A stretch of 31,912 nt of DNA, from assembly GCA_040391535.1 (NCBI GenBank), contig JBEBXQ010000041.1, positions 1 through 31,912 on the forward strand, written 5' to 3'. This document shows positions 14,819 through 23,110 of the stretch, one piece after another. The stretch's first letter is position 1; each line of letters starts with the position of its first letter. The position numbers were made by a program, and so were the translations under genes. Source of the DNA: JBEBXQ01 sp040391535. GTDB taxonomy: Bacteria; Bacteroidota; Bacteroidia; Cytophagales; Spirosomataceae. The notes beneath the pieces are model-generated. The model had not been told where the DNA came from. It saw nothing but the letters and a program-made list of their open reading frames with translations, and ran no database searches.

Positions 14819-15369
14819 AATATTTCGTCATGCTCATGATGCTGTTAATGGGCCAGCACCCGGGAATAGCAGGAGAAAAAAATGAAAATGATCTGCTGCC
14901 GATTGGCCAGTTTCCGGTACCCGAAAAGACAGATAAACTTCTGTTTTACATTCAGCGCGATCCGAATACAAATACGATTTGCTATGCTCTGAACGTGGAT
15001 AACAATAATAAGCTTGATGAAAAAGAACCGGTTCATGTCTTCTGGATACGATATCCTGAGGGCGGCCAGCGAAAGGAACTGAATTATATCCAGCGGAAAT
15101 TTGCCTATGGAATCAACAATAAAAAAATCGCAAAAGATCATTATTCTTTACAGTCTGTTGCCTATTCCAAATTGCCCCTTACCTTAAAGAAAGACAACAA
15201 CGGTGACTTTCACGTATATACCAGAATTAATCAGAAAGAGTGCGTGGTGGAACGGATTTTCATCCGTATTGACGGAGGAACATTCTGGTCGCCTAACGTA
15301 CTCTTTATCGAACTGAAAGGTACCGATCCCTCCACCGGAAAACAGGAAATTCAGCGCTTTAAGCCGTAA
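14815..15369 (+). CDS. DUF4833 family secreted protein
   Basis: A 184-aa protein with a short hydrophobic N-terminus (YFVMLMMLLMGQHPGIAG) that looks like a signal peptide, so it is probably periplasmic. The body is beta-rich and polar, with the phrases LLFYIQRDPNTNTICYALN (about 43-61), PVHVFWIRYPEGG (about 73-85) and VVERIFIRIDGGTFWSPNVL (about 143-162), which I recognise as DUF4833. No catalytic motif is apparent. Its start overlaps the kinase stop by 4 bp, so production is coupled to a cytosolic kinase although it acts outside. I recall, without being able to check, that DUF4833 genes occur near inositol-lipid genes in gut Bacteroides. It ends 11 bases inside the convergent tatD gene. Function unknown. 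Confidence 0.78.
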   Translation: MKYFVMLMMLLMGQHPGIAGEKNENDLLPIGQFPVPEKTDKLLFYIQRDPNTNTICYALNVDNNNKLDEKEPVHVFWIRYPEGGQRKELNYIQRKFAYGINNKKIAKDHYSLQSVAYSKLPLTLKKDNNGDFHVYTRINQKECVVERIFIRIDGGTFWSPNVLFIELKGTDPSTGKQEIQRFKP

Positions 15370-16138
15370 TTTCCCGTGTGCTACCTGTTAACTGCATTGC
15401 ATTGGCAGTGGTAATTTCCACAACCTCCTGCTTTGTCATCTGCCACAGGTCTGCCAGTCGTTGCGCAACAAGATCAATATAAGCCACTTCGTTACGTTTA
15501 CCTCTGTAAGGGACAGGTGCCAGGTAAGGACTGTCTGTTTCCAGCACAATGTGCTGAGGTTCAATATGCGGAATAATTTTATCCAGCCCACCGTTTTTAA
15601 AGGTAATTACCCCTCCTATTCCCAGTTTAAACCCTAAATCAATAGCCTTTCCGGCATCATCCAGATCCCCGGAAAAGCAATGAAAAATACCTGTTAAACG
15701 GCTGTCTCCAATTTTTTCAATCAACTCTACAGTTTCCCTGAATGCATTACGGCTGTGAATATCGATCCAGAGCTGATGATCAAGTGCCCATTGACACTGG
15801 ATTATAAATGCTTCCTTCTGTTGCTCCTGAAACGTTTTATCCCAATACAGATCCATCCCTATTTCACCAATGGCAATAAACGGGTATTTATTCAGATAAC
15901 TTTCCAGCAGTTTCAGTTCCGATTCGAAATTTTCTTTCACATAACAGGGATGCAATCCCAGCATAGGCAGGCATTGTGACGGATACGCTTCATATAATTC
16001 AAGCATTCCCGGCAATGTTCCAGTATCGCAATTGGGCATCCATATCTGGCTTATTCCTTTTTTCCATGCTCTTTCCAGCATGTCGCCCCGATCCTCCTCA
16101 TATTGCGGATCGTAAATATGAGCATGTGTTTCTATCAT
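15359..16138 (-). CDS. tatD: TatD-family metal-dependent hydrolase (DNase-like)
   Basis: A 259-aa amidohydrolase-fold protein. The metal ligands are all visible: H5 and H7 in ETHAHIYD (E replaces the common D), the glutamate in AIGEIGMDLYW, H in WIDIHSRNAF, H in GIFHCFSGD, and D in ETDSPYLAPVP. TatD enzymes act as 3'-5' exonucleases on DNA or RNA; they are not part of Tat transport. Its 3' end overlaps the last gene of the lipid cluster by 11 bp on the opposite strand, with no terminator between. It lies 18 bp downstream of the DUF1460 gene on the same strand, so the three minus-strand genes may form one operon. Confidence 0.93.
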   Translation of the reverse strand: MIETHAHIYDPQYEEDRGDMLERAWKKGISQIWMPNCDTGTLPGMLELYEAYPSQCLPMLGLHPCYVKENFESELKLLESYLNKYPFIAIGEIGMDLYWDKTFQEQQKEAFIIQCQWALDHQLWIDIHSRNAFRETVELIEKIGDSRLTGIFHCFSGDLDDAGKAIDLGFKLGIGGVITFKNGGLDKIIPHIEPQHIVLETDSPYLAPVPYRGKRNEVAYIDLVAQRLADLWQMTKQEVVEITTANAMQLTGSTREITA

Positions 16139-16156
16139 GAATTTTAAATCAAAAAA

Positions 16157-16981
16157 TCAGGATTTTGGTTCCTTCAGCCTTAATACAATAATGCCCGAAT
16201 TCCTTTTGGAGCTTCCTACATAGGCTGCCAGGGTTTGCTCACTCAGCACTACTTTCATCTCTTTTGAAGAGGCGTGGTACAGATAAGCCCTGTCTTTTAT
16301 TTTTTTTACTATCCCCTGATGATTACAGTCAAGTCCTTCAATGGTTGATGTAATGCCGACAATATCACCGTCTTTCAGCATATGCTCAACAGACGATATT
16401 TTTGCGACCGGAATAAAATACCTTTCTCTGTTGCTGACAGCAGTTTCAGCATCCTTTAATTCACTCAGAATCGCATCAGACGTAATTCCTTTGTAAAGTT
16501 CCTTTTTGGAAGTCATAAAGTGAATGGGTTTATCCATCTTTACACCACCGCATTTCTTGGTGATATCCTCCAGTACTCCCCGTTTTTCATTCTCATGAGC
16601 CCAGTCTGTGAAATAATGAAGGCGCGAACCGTAGCCATCCACAACACCGTTTCTGTACCGTACACGGGTCAGTTCATCCTGAAACTGCTCAAAAGAATAG
16701 CCTGACTGTACAGACCTGGTTAATGCTACCAGATTCTCGACAAGCGTGGTACAATCAAAAGCATCAAACCGGCAGACCAATTGCTCGCCGCTTTCATTTT
16801 CCAGCGTATGTGCTACATACGGAATGCCTTTAAACTCCTGTGCTATCTGCAGCAAAACCGTTCCGCTGTTCCCTTTCAGGTCTTTACCGGTAACTTTCTC
16901 ATATTGTTCCTTCAGGCCGTCGGTACTCTTAAAAGAGCAGATAATAAGCAGTGATAAAATTCCGGAAAGTACTTTTTTCAT
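16157..16981 (-). CDS. DUF1460, N-acetylmuramoyl-L-alanine amidase-like protein
   Basis: A 274-aa exported protein. The start at 16981 (MKKVLSGILSLLIICSF) gives a clean signal peptide. The longer reading from 17044 would add a very basic tail and overlap the upstream gene by 47 bp, so it is rejected. The DUF1460 fold is related to NlpC/P60 cysteine peptidases; the candidate nucleophile is C77 in FDAFDCTTLVENL, followed by RYRNGVVDGYGSRLHYFTDW. A histidine in NHQGIVKK (about 245) fits the second catalytic position. Members are thought to act on cell-wall peptides. Cleavage by signal peptidase I seems likelier than lipidation, as I before C15 is a poor lipobox. Confidence 0.83.
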   Translation of the reverse strand: MKKVLSGILSLLIICSFKSTDGLKEQYEKVTGKDLKGNSGTVLLQIAQEFKGIPYVAHTLENESGEQLVCRFDAFDCTTLVENLVALTRSVQSGYSFEQFQDELTRVRYRNGVVDGYGSRLHYFTDWAHENEKRGVLEDITKKCGGVKMDKPIHFMTSKKELYKGITSDAILSELKDAETAVSNRERYFIPVAKISSVEHMLKDGDIVGITSTIEGLDCNHQGIVKKIKDRAYLYHASSKEMKVVLSEQTLAAYVGSSKRNSGIIVLRLKEPKS

Positions 16982-16997
16982 GATTTTCAGATCTGCA

Positions 16998-18986
16998 TTA
17001 ACTATTTTGGTCTTCCTTTTCTTTCTCCGTAACATTTTCAGCAATAAATATATTTTTCACCGGATAGAAAAATGCGGTCGCATTCTGGGAAAAAGCCCAA
17101 AGCAATGTCTGACTAAGGCTTTTTATATCACGCAAACCGGTATTTCTGGATTTTAATGCAAATAAAATGGATAACCCGAAACTGACTGTTACGTTAACAA
17201 TACCGATACAGATAATTCCCAGAATACTGTTGATCCACCAATCAACCGGAATATTATTTTCAAGGCTGGCAAGGGCTACACCAAAACTACCCGAAGAAAA
17301 GGAAATATGCCGGATATCAAGTGGCAGACCGAAGGTCAGTCCGACAGCTCCTGTACAGCCCAGAAACACCCCCAATGCTATATTTCCGGAAATGCCACCG
17401 ATATTACCTTCCAGATAATCCGCCACCTTTCTGAGTTTCTTCATGCCAAGGATCTGCCGCAGTGTAACACTGTGAAGCATTCTTTCAGATACGCCGTTAT
17501 ATATCCATTTATTCTGATAATACCCCGAAATAAGCCCCGAAACCATCAGATACACCCCCGCTATTGCGGCATGAGGTAATGCCAGGCTTTCCCACGGATT
17601 TAACTCTTCTATCATATGGATGGCCTTGGAATGATCTGCTATATGATGGCCTTTCATATAAAAATAAGCCCAGTCGACCATATAAGCCACCGGAAAAGCT
17701 AATGCTGCATTCCCTACGAGCGATATAAACTGACTCCTGATCAGCTGAATCAGCAGCCGGGTTGTATCCTTCAGCCAGTTCACATTTACTCCGTTATTAC
17801 TTAAAGTGGAAGCAATTGTTGAGGCTGTCATAGCCGGTTGCTTGGTAGCAATGGTCAGATGCAGAATATGAATCAAAACAAACCCGGCAGCATAGTTAAG
17901 ACTATAGAAAAATGCTTCCCAGAAAATCGGGAAATGCTGAAAATACAGTCTTGCTTTAAAATTACACAGGAAGGCCACAATTACACCTCCGCCCGCCGCT
18001 CTGTAAAACAGGTTCCAGTACTCTTTATCGGTCGTCGCGATATAGTGTTCCCCAGTCTTCGAGGTATTCTCCACCACTTTATAAGTAAGCGTGTGAAGAT
18101 TGTCCGAAAAGTGCTTTTTCAGACTATACCTGGTATTTTCGGCATACACAAAGCGTTTAAACAACCTTACAATCCTGAGGAGCTGATCATGTCGCGACCT
18201 TGCCTGCAGTATATGAAGTAATTCTGATAACCGGTCAAGGTTCTTTTCCAGCTGACGGATGATGTAGGTCATTCTTAAGCTGATCCCGAATTCATCTTTA
18301 TGCTTATGCAGATAACTGATCTGATCATGACACTGTCTGATCATCACCAGGATTTGCTTAAAATCGCTTTCCTTCGATGCCCTTGAATAGGAAGTATTGT
18401 GTAAAAGGTTTTCTACATATAAAGTCACTTCTCTGCTCAGGCCAAGAAACGGTGAATCAAGGTCGTCGGCACGGGGCATTTTGGAAACTACTTCCGGCTC
18501 TATACCCAGAGCGGCTGCACGGTGAGCAAGTACCTGCACTGAGTTCAGTGTTTCTTTCAACACGTGCCTCATTACCTGCTGGTCTCTTTTCCAGAAAAGA
18601 CTGCGCAAAAAAATCACCCATTGCTCGTCAGAAATGGCATTAACCCACTCGTAATCATTTTTATTGGAGAAATAATGGTTCAGCTGCGTTCTTAATTCGT
18701 CTTTTTCCTCAACCGGTGGCAACAGTTTATAGCTAAGCTTTTTGGCCGCTTCTGAAAAAAAGCCTTCATTCGTACCTATTTCTGATTCGGTAAGCAAAGC
18801 GACGTACTTCGTATTAAAGAAAATCCCCACAATCTGATCAGCAAGATCCTTTTTGTCGGCCTGGTCATGAAGCGCGCCTGTCAGTACCTGAGCAAATGAA
18901 TCAGCCGAAAATGATTTTGACTTCCAGCTATGACGAAGAAGCCCGATAATTTTATTTAGCGTATCTGTCCGGGGAGTATCATTCAT
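16998..18986 (-). CDS. Gcr/SpecificRecomb family membrane protein ('site-specific recombinase')
   Basis: A 662-aa protein. The first half (1-300) is soluble and helical. The second half holds about six to seven hydrophobic helices, with TIATKQPAMTASTIAS near 380, the phrase that identifies the family annotated as 'site-specific recombinase Gcr' (SpecificRecomb). No serine- or tyrosine-recombinase catalytic motif can be seen, and the helices make an integral membrane role far likelier than DNA recombination. I therefore treat the usual product name as misleading. It begins a likely minus-strand operon with DUF1460 (16-bp gap) and tatD. Function unknown. Confidence 0.82.
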   Translation of the reverse strand: MNDTPRTDTLNKIIGLLRHSWKSKSFSADSFAQVLTGALHDQADKKDLADQIVGIFFNTKYVALLTESEIGTNEGFFSEAAKKLSYKLLPPVEEKDELRTQLNHYFSNKNDYEWVNAISDEQWVIFLRSLFWKRDQQVMRHVLKETLNSVQVLAHRAAALGIEPEVVSKMPRADDLDSPFLGLSREVTLYVENLLHNTSYSRASKESDFKQILVMIRQCHDQISYLHKHKDEFGISLRMTYIIRQLEKNLDRLSELLHILQARSRHDQLLRIVRLFKRFVYAENTRYSLKKHFSDNLHTLTYKVVENTSKTGEHYIATTDKEYWNLFYRAAGGGVIVAFLCNFKARLYFQHFPIFWEAFFYSLNYAAGFVLIHILHLTIATKQPAMTASTIASTLSNNGVNVNWLKDTTRLLIQLIRSQFISLVGNAALAFPVAYMVDWAYFYMKGHHIADHSKAIHMIEELNPWESLALPHAAIAGVYLMVSGLISGYYQNKWIYNGVSERMLHSVTLRQILGMKKLRKVADYLEGNIGGISGNIALGVFLGCTGAVGLTFGLPLDIRHISFSSGSFGVALASLENNIPVDWWINSILGIICIGIVNVTVSFGLSILFALKSRNTGLRDIKSLSQTLLWAFSQNATAFFYPVKNIFIAENVTEKEKEDQNS

Positions 18987-19093
18987 TATCAGAAGAAATA
19001 TTAATAGATCTGCTTACTTCATTACAATGATACAATTTTTTGCAGGTAAACAGAGAAGAGATAACCACAGAAATTATCTCATAATGTAATTTA

Positions 19094-19125
19094 AACAAAA
19101 AAGCTGCCCTGGTGAAGGACAGCTT
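19094..19125 (-). terminator. Rho-independent terminator of the cold-shock gene
   Basis: On the minus strand, a 9-bp stem with one mismatch (arms 19101-19109 and 19117-19125, loop of 7) is followed by a T-rich run. It lies about 50 bp after the stop of the cold-shock gene. Confidence 0.75.
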
Positions 19126-19176
19126 CCATTTCGGAAAACCCTATTTATAGCTTTATATATCTAGGTAGCCGTTTAA

Positions 19177-19368
19177 TTAGGCTAGTTTCACATTCACGGC
19201 ATTAAGGCCTTTACGACCTTCTTGCAGATCAAATGTTACTGCGTCGTTCTCGTTAATTTCATCAACAAGTCCTGTTACGTGTACGAAGTAATCCTGACCT
19301 GTGTTTGTGTCCTTAATAAAACCATATCCTTTGGTTTCATTGAAGAACTTTACTGTTCCTTGATTCAT
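19177..19368 (-). CDS. Cold-shock domain protein (CspA family)
   Basis: A 63-aa single cold-shock OB-fold that binds single-stranded RNA/DNA. MNQGTVKFFNETKGYGFI carries RNP-1 (KGYGFI), and DYFVHVT is the RNP-2 motif. The ATG at 19368 is chosen because the longer reading to 19437 passes through the promoter and lacks homology. The normal FVHFS/FVHIS is FVHVT here. It has its own promoter and terminator, so it is monocistronic, and it diverges from guaA. The short leader (about 20 nt from the inferred start of transcription) does not look like the long thermosensor leader of E. coli cspA. Confidence 0.95.
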   Translation of the reverse strand: MNQGTVKFFNETKGYGFIKDTNTGQDYFVHVTGLVDEINENDAVTFDLQEGRKGLNAVNVKLA

Positions 19369-19394
19369 AATAATGGATTGATAAAAAATTTGGT

Positions 19395-19402
19395 CAAAGA
19401 TA
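19395..19402 (-). promoter_or_regulatory. -7 element of the cold-shock gene promoter
   Basis: The minus strand reads TATCTTTG, a perfect TAnnTTTG element, 26 bp before the start codon. A matching -33 TTTG at the usual distance is not evident. Confidence 0.6.
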
Positions 19403-19562
19403 AAGGGTAGATTTGGATTTTTTACATTAAATCTCAAAATATATTGGATATCTGCTAACTTATTTTCGAAAATTAACTTTCAATGCCTCCAGACAGCATT
19501 TTTAATTAACGGCTATTTTTAACAATAGTGAAGAATGCTGAAATTTTTCAAGTATTTCCACC

Positions 19563-19570
19563 TATCTTTG
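19563..19570 (+). promoter_or_regulatory. -7 element of the guaA promoter
   Basis: TATCTTTG lies 20 bp before the guaA start codon and implies a 5' leader of only about 15 nt. The -33 region (about 19538-19545) is a poor match. No purine riboswitch can fit in such a short leader. Confidence 0.65.
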
Positions 19571-19590
19571 CAGCTTAGAAATCCGATCGA

Positions 19591-21120
19591 ATGACTGAAC
19601 GTATTTTAATCCTTGATTTTGGGTCACAATATACCCAACTTATAGCGCGACGGGTGCGTGAATTGAATGTTTACTGCGAAATTCACCCGTTTAATCATTT
19701 TCCAGACCTTTCCAGCGATGTGAAAGGCGTTATTCTTTCCGGTAGTCCATGCTCGGTACGTGACAGTGGCTCTCCCCGTCTGGATTTATCTCTGTTCAGG
19801 AAGAATGTACCCTTATTAGGTATTTGCTATGGTGCACAATTACTGACCCATGAGCTTGGTGGAGATGTGCAGCCTTCCTCACATCGTGAATATGGCAGGG
19901 CACGTCTGGAAATTAATGATAAAGATTCTTCCCTGCTCAACGACCTGTCGGTTTCGTCCCAGGTATGGATGTCACACGGTGATACGATTGTCAGAACGCC
20001 GGACAATTTCAATATCATTGCCTCTACCGAATCGGTCAGAGTTGCGGCATTCAAGGTAGAGGACGAATTGACTTATGGTATACAGTTTCATCCTGAAGTG
20101 ACACACTCCGAACAGGGGAAACAATTGCTGTATAACTTCGTTGTCAATATCTGTCAATGCAAGCAGGAATGGACACCCAATTCTTTTGTCGAATCAACAG
20201 TAGATGCCCTGAAGCTGAAACTGGGTAACGACAAAGTAGTAATGGCCTTATCCGGAGGAGTGGATTCTACAGTAGCTGCTACTTTGGTACATAAAGCCGT
20301 TGGTGAGAATCTTTACTGCATTTTTGTCGATAATGGTCTGCTCCGGAAGGATGAATTTGAACAGGTATTGCATTCCTACCAGGATATGGGCCTGAATATC
20401 AAGGGAGTTGACGCTAAAGACCAGTTTTATAAAGCACTGAACGGCCTGACAGACCCTGAAGAGAAGCGTAAAGCGATCGGTAAGACTTTTATCGATGTAT
20501 TTGACCAGGAAGCGCACCTTATTCAGGACGTTAAATGGCTGGGACAGGGCACTATTTATCCTGACGTAATTGAATCGGTTTCTGTAAACGGGCCTTCTGC
20601 TACCATAAAATCACACCACAATGTAGGTGGTTTGCCGGCACGTATGAACCTGAAAGTGGTGGAACCGCTGAATACATTGTTTAAGGACGAGGTGCGTGAA
20701 GTAGGCCGTATACTGAATATTGATAACAATATTCTTTCCCGTCATCCTTTCCCGGGGCCCGGGCTGGGAATAAGGATTCTGGGAGATATTACTGCTGAAA
20801 AAGTGAATATACTTCAGGAAGTGGATGCCATATTCATCGGACAGCTAAAGGAAAGTGGTTTATATAATACGATCTGGCAGGCAGGTGCCGTTTTACTGCC
20901 CATTTATACAGTGGGGGTAATGGGTGATGAACGTACATATGAAAGAGTAGTAGCTTTAAGAGCAGTTACTTCCGTAGATGGAATGACAGCCGACTGGGCT
21001 CACTTACCGCATGAATTCCTGGCTAAGGTTTCAAGTGATATTATCAACAAGGTGAAAGGTGTTAACCGTGTTGTTTATGATATTTCGTCTAAACCACCTG
21101 CAACGATAGAGTGGGAATAA
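19591..21120 (+). CDS. guaA: GMP synthase (glutamine-hydrolysing)
   Basis: A 509-aa enzyme of normal length that converts XMP to GMP with glutamine and ATP in purine synthesis. Residues 1-195 form the class I glutamine amidotransferase domain: ILDFGSQYTQLIARRVRE at the start, the nucleophile Cys in LLGICYGAQ (about 79) and the His/Glu in GIQFHPEVTHS (about 168-170). The PP-loop ATP-pyrophosphatase signature is ALSGGVDSTVAA (about 218-229). The C-terminal dimerisation domain includes RHPFPGPGLGIRI and ends with KPPATIEWE, the expected terminus. It is transcribed alone and ends at a bidirectional terminator. Confidence 0.98.
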   Translation: MTERILILDFGSQYTQLIARRVRELNVYCEIHPFNHFPDLSSDVKGVILSGSPCSVRDSGSPRLDLSLFRKNVPLLGICYGAQLLTHELGGDVQPSSHREYGRARLEINDKDSSLLNDLSVSSQVWMSHGDTIVRTPDNFNIIASTESVRVAAFKVEDELTYGIQFHPEVTHSEQGKQLLYNFVVNICQCKQEWTPNSFVESTVDALKLKLGNDKVVMALSGGVDSTVAATLVHKAVGENLYCIFVDNGLLRKDEFEQVLHSYQDMGLNIKGVDAKDQFYKALNGLTDPEEKRKAIGKTFIDVFDQEAHLIQDVKWLGQGTIYPDVIESVSVNGPSATIKSHHNVGGLPARMNLKVVEPLNTLFKDEVREVGRILNIDNNILSRHPFPGPGLGIRILGDITAEKVNILQEVDAIFIGQLKESGLYNTIWQAGAVLLPIYTVGVMGDERTYERVVALRAVTSVDGMTADWAHLPHEFLAKVSSDIINKVKGVNRVVYDISSKPPATIEWE

Positions 21121-21131
21121 TTCATAAAAAA

Positions 21132-21164
21132 GGAAAATGCCTCTGAATTCCGGAGGCATTTTCC
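21132..21164. terminator. Bidirectional terminator between guaA and the DUF1328 gene
   Basis: A perfect 12-bp stem (21132-21143 with 21153-21164) closes a 9-base loop. It has T-rich sequence on the right and A-rich sequence on the left. It lies 11 bp after the guaA stop and 6 bp after the DUF1328 stop, so it can serve both convergent genes. Confidence 0.85.
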
Positions 21165-21170
21165 ATATAG

Positions 21171-21332
21171 CTAAACTTTTCGCTTGCCTGTAATCAGGCT
21201 GATTACAAACAAAATCAGAAAAACGAAGAAAAGGATTTTGGCAATCCCTACAGCCGATCCGGCGATACCGCCAAAACCCAGTACACCTGCCACAATGGCA
21301 ACAATCAGAAATATTACAGCCCATCTTAACAT
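21171..21332 (-). CDS. DUF1328 / UPF0391 (YtjA-type) small membrane protein
   Basis: A 53-aa protein read directly from the minus strand. It starts MLRWAVIFLIVAIVAGVLGF, continues with GGIAGSAVGIAKILFFVFLI and ends ISLITGKRKV. The two hydrophobic helices split by GFGGIAG, with a basic end, are the known pattern of the DUF1328/UPF0391 family of inner-membrane proteins. Its function is not established; relatives are often stress-induced. It stands alone, facing guaA. Upstream at 21393-21406 is TGTACCATTGTACA, a 5-bp-arm inverted repeat that might be a regulatory site. Confidence 0.88.
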   Translation of the reverse strand: MLRWAVIFLIVAIVAGVLGFGGIAGSAVGIAKILFFVFLILFVISLITGKRKV

Positions 21333-21587
21333 AATCTCTCAAGGTTAAATGATAGTTTCATTACTTAGTACTAATTGTGTAAAAAGAATGTACCATTGTA
21401 CAATTCGGCTAACTATCTCATGCTGATTACTCCTTATCCTGATTTTTATACCCAAACAGGGAAATTTTCACCTCATATAAAATGACGATTTTATTGTCAT
21501 AAAGCTTTTCATCAAACATTTATTGCAGTTTATCGTTGAATAAACCGACAGCATATATCCCGTTAAGTATTTATCATAACCGAAGTC

Positions 21588-23048
21588 ATGTCAGCCATTA
21601 CCAGAAAATATACTGTTTTCCTCGCTTTATCTTTATTCCTAAGCACATTTCAGTCCGTTTTGAGTCAGCAGTTTATTGGTCCTTCCACTATACATGACGG
21701 AGCCGGGCTATACTCAGTCTATCAGAATCCGGCGAATGTAGCGAATAACACCTTTAAATTCAGATTGCATGTCATAACGGCCGGAATGGATCTTAATAAC
21801 AATTATGTCAAATACGCTGCTCCGTTTTCCATGCTTGATCTGGTCAGGGGAAAAAATGACCGTCCGCTCGACATGAATGACCTGATTGAAATTCAGCATA
21901 AAAATACGCCTCTCAAAAACGGAACGCTTTCCGGAGAGTTAAGAGGGCCTGCACTGGCCTTCAGGCTGGGACCCAAAACACAGATGGCCGTTATGAGCCG
22001 GATAAGAAGTGCTATACAGGTATCGGATGCATCGCCCGAATTCCTGACAGTGGTTCGTCTGGGCCTCGGAAATTATTCAAACTATATGCAAATGGGATTC
22101 GCAGCCCTGAATGCCGCCACGATTGACAATCAGTTCAAAACGGTAAGTCAGGCTTACTCTGAATGGTCTGTTTCCCTCGGGCATGCCTTGATAGATGATG
22201 GCCGGAACAGCATCAAGGCGGGTGTTGCAGTAAAACGTCTGTTTGCTTATGGCGGTGGATATATTCACAATAAAAATCTGCGGTATTCGATCAGGCAGGA
22301 AGAAGAAAACCCTGACCAGCTCTATATGAACATTGAAGACATACAGGCTGATGTTGCCTATGTTTCTAATCAGAATGATAAATTTTTAAGCTGGGCATGG
22401 TTATTTGGTAACCACGCACCCGGCAGCGGATGGGGAATGGATCTGGGCCTTACTTACGAATTCCGGGAAGATGAAACCAGCCGGCCAGGCCTTAAAATCG
22501 GTATTGCCATCACTGATATCGGTAATATCAATTACAATGGTTCCAATGTAAACCGGTACAGCATTAATGATCAGAATCAGACTATCAACGAAGAAACCTG
22601 GCGGTCCTACACCATTCCCATGGAAGGGGAAAGTGTATTCAGTAACCTTTCGAGAAAACTCACAGAAAATTTCAATCTGGTCAATGGTGTGGAGCAGCGT
22701 CCTTTTAAAATGGGCATTCCCACATCACTCAACCTTAATTTTGATGTCAGGGTCATCGGTTCATTATACCTGAGCGCAATTCACCAGAAAGGAATATTTA
22801 ATAAAAACAACCTGAGCTGGCGGCAAACGGGCCTTACGGCCATTGTACCAAGACTGGAAGGTGATAAAGTTTCTGTTGCAGTACCGATTATGCGCCAGAA
22901 CGGCGGAACGGGTGTGGGACTGACCATACGAATGGGACCACTGATGATCGGGTCCGATAACCTCACCGGCTTTTTTGCCCGCAACGGTTCAGCAAAAGCA
23001 CAGGGTGTAAATGTATACGGCGGACTAAGTTTCGGAATTGGCCAGTGA
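21588..23048 (+). CDS. DUF5723 family outer-membrane beta-barrel protein
   Basis: A 486-aa exported protein. The signal peptide is FLALSLFLSTFQSVLSQQ, with cleavage likely near 26. The mature start, FIGPSTIHDGAGLYSVYQNP, with its N-P-A-N motif, is like the opening of DUF5723 and PorV/FadL-like barrels of Bacteroidota. The rest is an alternation of polar and aromatic strands ending GGLSFGIGQ. No enzyme motif is seen. It is 62 bp upstream of the M1 peptidase gene and on the same strand, so they could be cotranscribed. A structural or transport role in the outer membrane is likely but unspecified. Confidence 0.78.
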   Translation: MSAITRKYTVFLALSLFLSTFQSVLSQQFIGPSTIHDGAGLYSVYQNPANVANNTFKFRLHVITAGMDLNNNYVKYAAPFSMLDLVRGKNDRPLDMNDLIEIQHKNTPLKNGTLSGELRGPALAFRLGPKTQMAVMSRIRSAIQVSDASPEFLTVVRLGLGNYSNYMQMGFAALNAATIDNQFKTVSQAYSEWSVSLGHALIDDGRNSIKAGVAVKRLFAYGGGYIHNKNLRYSIRQEEENPDQLYMNIEDIQADVAYVSNQNDKFLSWAWLFGNHAPGSGWGMDLGLTYEFREDETSRPGLKIGIAITDIGNINYNGSNVNRYSINDQNQTINEETWRSYTIPMEGESVFSNLSRKLTENFNLVNGVEQRPFKMGIPTSLNLNFDVRVIGSLYLSAIHQKGIFNKNNLSWRQTGLTAIVPRLEGDKVSVAVPIMRQNGGTGVGLTIRMGPLMIGSDNLTGFFARNGSAKAQGVNVYGGLSFGIGQ

Positions 23049-23110
23049 TATTTGCCGGAATTCGCTTAATTTGCAGTTAAATAAGTATTTTTCAACATTT
23101 ATTCTTGATA

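Noticed and set aside
16982..17044. Upstream start for the DUF1460 protein
   Set aside because: It adds an implausible lysine/arginine-rich tail before the signal peptide and overlaps the upstream gene.
16998..18986. Mobile-element or recombination function for the Gcr-family gene
   Set aside because: No catalytic recombinase motif, inverted repeats or neighbouring mobile genes; the protein is membrane-embedded.
19369..19590. Purine riboswitch before guaA
   Set aside because: The -7 element leaves a leader of about 15 nt, too short for a riboswitch, and no aptamer-like structure is seen.
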